From NCBI GenBank assembly GCA_020249415.1, contig JADCFR010000491.1, positions 1 to 7,752 of the forward strand: a stretch of 7,752 bases of DNA. Reading direction: 5' to 3'. The notes under the pieces are model-generated. The model had not been told where the DNA came from. It saw only the letters and a list, made by a program, of their open reading frames with translations, and ran no database searches. Shown piece after piece: positions 4,596 through 7,752 of this stretch. The DNA is from Roseomonas sp. GTDB taxonomy: Bacteria; Pseudomonadota; Alphaproteobacteria; Acetobacterales; Acetobacteraceae. Every line of letters starts with the position of its first letter. Within the stretch, counting starts at the first letter, position 1. The translations under genes and the position numbers were made by a program.

Positions 4596-5657
4596 TTACA
4601 GGAAGCGCGTCAGGCTCAATTGCTGCGCGACAGCGATCGCGCGGTAGGAAGCTTCCAATTGTGTCTGCGTGGTTTGAAAGGAGGTGATTGTCTTGGCCAT
4701 ATCCACCTCCTCAATATTGCTCAGTTGCAATTGCAATGTGGTACTCACGCTGCTGTGATGGTCTTCCAAGCCCTGCAGCCTGGCCTCGGTCAAGCCAAGG
4801 GAACCCCGTTCAAGCGCCAGGGCATCAACGCTGGCTTCCAGCCCGCTGCGAATCTTTGTGACGAGGTTCGTGTAGGAATCACCCAGCTGGGCCTTTTCCG
4901 GTGTCAGGCCGGCAATGCTCGCCAAGCCGCGCAGCAAATCGCGGGCCCAGGACCCCGTTGTCTCCCCAGTGCTGACAACCGCCGCGTTGCGATTGGCATG
5001 AATGCCATAGGCGACGCGATCATTATCATTGCCAAGGACACTGACCCGCGGTTCCGTCTTGCCCTCACCAGTCGAAAGAAACACCGAAAACGGCGTTGTG
5101 CCCGCAGCATCAGACATCGCCAAGGCCTTGGTCGCAGCAAGCACAGCCGAGGCATTCGTGGCATTGAGCGTGCCCACCTCATTCTTGATCGCAAGACCCA
5201 TGCCGGTTTTTGCGATGTCAGACGGCTTTGGAATAGGCGGGTTGCGCGAATCAGAACCGCCGAAGAGATATTCGCCGCCATATTGTTCATTCAGCAATGT
5301 CGCCACTTCGATCATCGCCGCTTCAGCCTGGCCGGCCTGGAGCTGGATTTCCTCGGGTTTCGCTGCCCCAAGAAGCTTGGTGGAACTCGCCAGGAACTTC
5401 TCGGCTATCGCGCCAATACGGTTCAGGACATCCTGCGAAACCTTCGTCTTTGACAAGGCCTGATCAATGGTCTTTTCATAGGAAGCACGCCGGTTGATCT
5501 CCCCGCGAAGATCCATTGCCCTTGGCGCATCGGTCCCGAACGTGGAATAGGTATTTCCCTTGCGACCAGTGGAAATCTGTTCACCCAACACGGTCATGCG
5601 GTCGCGCAACAGGGTGGCATTAACGCTCAACCGCGTGCTCATGTTGATACTGGTCAT
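4596..5657 (-). CDS. flgL: Flagellar hook-filament junction protein FlgL (HAP3)
   Basis: FlgL joins the hook cap region to the filament outside the cell and is exported by the flagellar type III system. The 353-residue product is flagellin-like: an N-terminal helix (MSTRLSVNATLLRDRMTVLGEQISTGRK), the FGTDAP segment, a GGEYLFGGSDS motif near residues 127-137 typical of FlgL, and a C-terminal helix ending YRAIAVAQQLSLTRFL. The ATG at 5657 is supported by GAGG (in GTGAGGTAAGCC) inside the end of flgK; an internal ATG five codons later is possible. Only 3 bp separate it from the flgK stop, indicating co-transcription and coupled translation. It is followed directly by hairpins and then the flagellin promoter region. 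Confidence 0.93.
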   Translation of the reverse strand: MTSINMSTRLSVNATLLRDRMTVLGEQISTGRKGNTYSTFGTDAPRAMDLRGEINRRASYEKTIDQALSKTKVSQDVLNRIGAIAEKFLASSTKLLGAAKPEEIQLQAGQAEAAMIEVATLLNEQYGGEYLFGGSDSRNPPIPKPSDIAKTGMGLAIKNEVGTLNATNASAVLAATKALAMSDAAGTTPFSVFLSTGEGKTEPRVSVLGNDNDRVAYGIHANRNAAVVSTGETTGSWARDLLRGLASIAGLTPEKAQLGDSYTNLVTKIRSGLEASVDALALERGSLGLTEARLQGLEDHHSSVSTTLQLQLSNIEEVDMAKTITSFQTTQTQLEASYRAIAVAQQLSLTRFL

Positions 5658-5660
5658 GGC

Positions 5661-7181
5661 TTACCTCACCGAATCAAAAAGACTGGACCACATGCTTTGC
5701 GCGGTACTCATCACACGCGCATTGGCCGCATAGGCATTCTGCAACTGGATCAAGGATGCCAATTCGCTGTCCACATCCACCTTTGATTCCTTCGCGAACC
5801 GCGCCTCCAGCCCATCGCTGAACTGCTTGGCAGTTTCAAGCGTGGCCTTTGCCGCGGCGCCGTCAGCGGTCTGAATGGCGGTGACAATTCCAACATAATC
5901 TTCAATGGTGCGCGGCGACCCAAAGGGACTGGAAAGTGTGCCATCGGGACCAAGGCCGGTCGTGGCAAAGCCACCCCAACTCACACCTGAGGATGCGGTT
6001 TCACCGAAACTGAAGGACAGGATGCGATCAATCAGCGTGACAAATCCAGCCGGGCCGCCGACAGGATTGGGGGTGAAGGGTGCCGTTCCCGCAATGGTTT
6101 CCGTACCATCCCGCAATAGCCGAACATCGCTGCGCACGGCGGCATTGACCTGGATATTTCCGGCAAAGCCGACCTGCGCGCTGCCGGCATAGGGAAGATT
6201 CGGATCCGGAACGCTGCCAGTGGAATTGCTGAAAAGGCGCAAACCCTCTGCACGAAACCGATCGGCAAGTTCCACCGCGGCAATATCAAGTTCGGCCTGA
6301 TACCGGGGAAGTGTCTGATCGCGCAGGGTGATAGACTCACCAATCTTCCCGCCAACCAATTGCCGGGTTACATCGAGCCCGTTCATAAGTACGGGAGGGA
6401 TCGTGCCGAAGCCGCCATAATAGGTTTCTGGCGCAAGCAGGCTATTCTGCAGGGAGAAAACATCGCCTGATTCAGGCGTCGGGATGGTGATACCGCCAGC
6501 CCCCAAAAGCAGAAACGCGCCATTGGCCTGACGAATGGGCTTGACTTCCAAAAGTTCACTCAGCCGTCCCACGGCAAGATCAAGCTTGTCTTCGATATCG
6601 GCGGTCGGGGCGCCAGCGCCACTTCGTTCCAAGACACCGCGGGTCAGAACGCCGATCTCGCGCAGGGTGGCATTGACCTGCGCGATTTTGTCCACAAGAC
6701 CATCATGCGCTTCCTGGCGAAGCTGTCCGACAGCGCGCGAAAGATCATTGAACCTTTCGGTAACCAGCTGCGCCGCTTTCAGCACTACTGCCTGTTGCTT
6801 CACAACCTGCGCAGGATCCAATCTGAGTTCGACAAAGCTGGCGCGCAGCTTGCTGACCTGATCTGCAAGGCCCTCACCGGTGGCGGGATCGCCATGCGCC
6901 TGATCAATGCGCGACAGTATCTCTTCGCGCAACTCCGCCGCGGCCCTGGCAGAACGGCGCTTGTGCATTTCATTGGTGAGCGCGGTATCCACATCCCGCA
7001 TCGGGCCTAGGCTGCGAACACCATTGCCCTGAACCGCAGTCGATACGGCTTCGCCGGTGATACGCTTTCGGGTATAGCCTTCCGTGCCGGCATTCGCCAC
7101 ATTATCGGCAGCATTCGATAGGGCGCGCTGCGTATGCAGCAATCCCGAACGCGCGATCAGCAGGGCAGCGTCAATGCTCAT
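5661..7181 (-). CDS. flgK: Flagellar hook-associated protein FlgK (HAP1)
   Basis: FlgK forms the first layer of the hook-filament junction and is exported by the flagellar type III system. The 506-residue protein carries the flagellar rod-type N-terminus, with the motif ALSNAADNVANAGTEGYTRK near residues 20-39, a long helical region to about residue 190, a variable middle, and the C-terminal motif SLIQLQNAYAANARVMSTAQ before the end at LFDSVR. The start ATG (7181-7179) fits the family N-terminus (MSIDAALLIARSGL). Its ribosome-binding site is weak; AGG in CCAGGCC is the best candidate. It starts 35 bp after the flgE stop with no terminator between them, and its stop is 3 bp before flgL, so flgE-flgK-flgL appear to be one operon. 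Confidence 0.94.
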   Translation of the reverse strand: MSIDAALLIARSGLLHTQRALSNAADNVANAGTEGYTRKRITGEAVSTAVQGNGVRSLGPMRDVDTALTNEMHKRRSARAAAELREEILSRIDQAHGDPATGEGLADQVSKLRASFVELRLDPAQVVKQQAVVLKAAQLVTERFNDLSRAVGQLRQEAHDGLVDKIAQVNATLREIGVLTRGVLERSGAGAPTADIEDKLDLAVGRLSELLEVKPIRQANGAFLLLGAGGITIPTPESGDVFSLQNSLLAPETYYGGFGTIPPVLMNGLDVTRQLVGGKIGESITLRDQTLPRYQAELDIAAVELADRFRAEGLRLFSNSTGSVPDPNLPYAGSAQVGFAGNIQVNAAVRSDVRLLRDGTETIAGTAPFTPNPVGGPAGFVTLIDRILSFSFGETASSGVSWGGFATTGLGPDGTLSSPFGSPRTIEDYVGIVTAIQTADGAAAKATLETAKQFSDGLEARFAKESKVDVDSELASLIQLQNAYAANARVMSTAQSMWSSLFDSVR

Positions 7182-7216
7182 GGCTTATGGCCTGGTCAAT
7201 CTTCCCGCTTGCGTCC

Positions 7217-7752
7217 TTAACGCCGCATGTTCAAGGTTTCCTGCAGCAAATCATCCACGGTGGTGACAATGCGTGTATTCGCCGAATAGGCGCGCTGCGC
7301 CAGGATCAGCTTGGAAAATTCAGCAGCGAGATCCACGTTTGAACGCTCAATGGCCCGCGTGGTAAGCAGCCCCGCGCCATCTTCGCCAGCCTCAACCACC
7401 CGCGCCTCACCACTTTCCGTGGTGCGGAGGAAGGCCTGACCATCCAGATGATCGAGCCTATCGGGGTCCTTGAAGAGCGTTATCGGCACGCGCGCCACAA
7501 CCCGCGACTGGCCATTGTCATAATTGATCCGCACATCGCCGTTCTCTTGGGTTGAAACAGATGAGAAGGAGCCGATCGGGATGCCATCCTGCTCAAAGCT
7601 GTTGACACTCAGGCTGCTACTGCCGGTGGAGGCGAATTGCGTCAGCCCGCCCGAGACACCGAATTTTCCAAGATTGAGAATCATGGTCTGCGGGCCTTGA
7701 CCAAAATCGGCGCTAAAGGTCACGGTGGCCGCGGCACCGGCAATGCCTGAGC
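7217..7752 (-). CDS. flgE: Flagellar hook protein FlgE, C-terminal part (5' end outside window)
   Basis: FlgE polymerises into the hook, the flexible joint between rod and filament. About 178 C-terminal residues are visible and the frame is open to the right edge; a GTG at 7723 is internal. Recognisable parts are the hook-domain segment NLGKFGVSGGLTQFAS, the hook/basal-body segment with IPIGSFSSVSTQENGDVRINYDNG (split here only for length: it continues QSRVVARVPI), and the C-terminal rod-type motif ERSNVDLAAEFSKLILAQ followed by RAYSANTRIVTTVDDLLQE and the terminal NMRR. The order flgE, flgK, flgL is common in flagellar clusters. The ribosome-binding site and N-terminus cannot be seen. Confidence 0.9.
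   Translation of the reverse strand, partial: SGIAGAAATVTFSADFGQGPQTMILNLGKFGVSGGLTQFASTGSSSLSVNSFEQDGIPIGSFSSVSTQENGDVRINYDNGQSRVVARVPITLFKDPDRLDHLDGQAFLRTTESGEARVVEAGEDGAGLLTTRAIERSNVDLAAEFSKLILAQRAYSANTRIVTTVDDLLQETLNMRR

Noticed and set aside
4620..5453. Plus-strand open frame of 277 codons
   Set aside because: It is antisense to flgL, which is clearly real; GC-rich codon bias creates open antisense frames.
1..7752. Mobile element, CRISPR array or defence system
   Set aside because: No transposase, integrase, spaced short repeats or defence-type domains are visible in any frame; all protein genes belong to known housekeeping or motility families.

Overview
The window looks like chromosomal DNA from an alphaproteobacterium. 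The strongest clue is an flbT-flaF pair next to a short flagellin; these two regulators are characteristic of alphaproteobacterial flagellar systems. The codon use is GC-rich and fits Rhodospirillales or Acetobacteraceae, but that family assignment is a guess. I see no transposase, phage gene, CRISPR array or other mobile element, and no obvious undescribed protein system.

Layout from left to right. Positions 1-807 hold the 3' part of a plus-strand zinc-type medium-chain dehydrogenase gene that begins outside the window. After a gene-free stretch, everything else is on the minus strand, so transcription converges near 810-1040. In minus-strand order from the right edge the genes are: flgE (3' end only), flgK, flgL, a gap of about 460 bp, flagellin, flbT, flaF, tsaD, a gap of about 230 bp, and tRNA-Thr(CGU) with its own promoter.

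The flagellar genes build the outer filament end of the flagellum. FlgE is the hook, FlgK and FlgL are the hook-filament junction proteins, and flagellin is the filament. FlbT and FlaF control flagellin production after transcription. flgE, flgK and flgL are tightly spaced and should form one operon. Flagellin is set apart by a long AT-richer leader and promoter region. A strong intrinsic terminator separates it from flbT, so the regulators probably depend on readthrough of that terminator. flbT and flaF overlap by 4 bp. tsaD, a universal tRNA-modification gene, follows flaF after 84 bp with no visible terminator. Downstream of it lies a tRNA-Thr, one of the ANN-decoding tRNAs that the TsaD pathway modifies at A37.

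The most interesting features are non-coding. Positions 1181-1249 can fold into a perfectly paired three-way junction between tsaD and tRNA-Thr. A short GC hairpin covers the flagellin Shine-Dalgarno sequence. The flagellin/flbT terminator ends just before the flbT ribosome-binding site. A hairpin occupies the usual Shine-Dalgarno position of tsaD. Three hairpins stand in a row directly after flgL.
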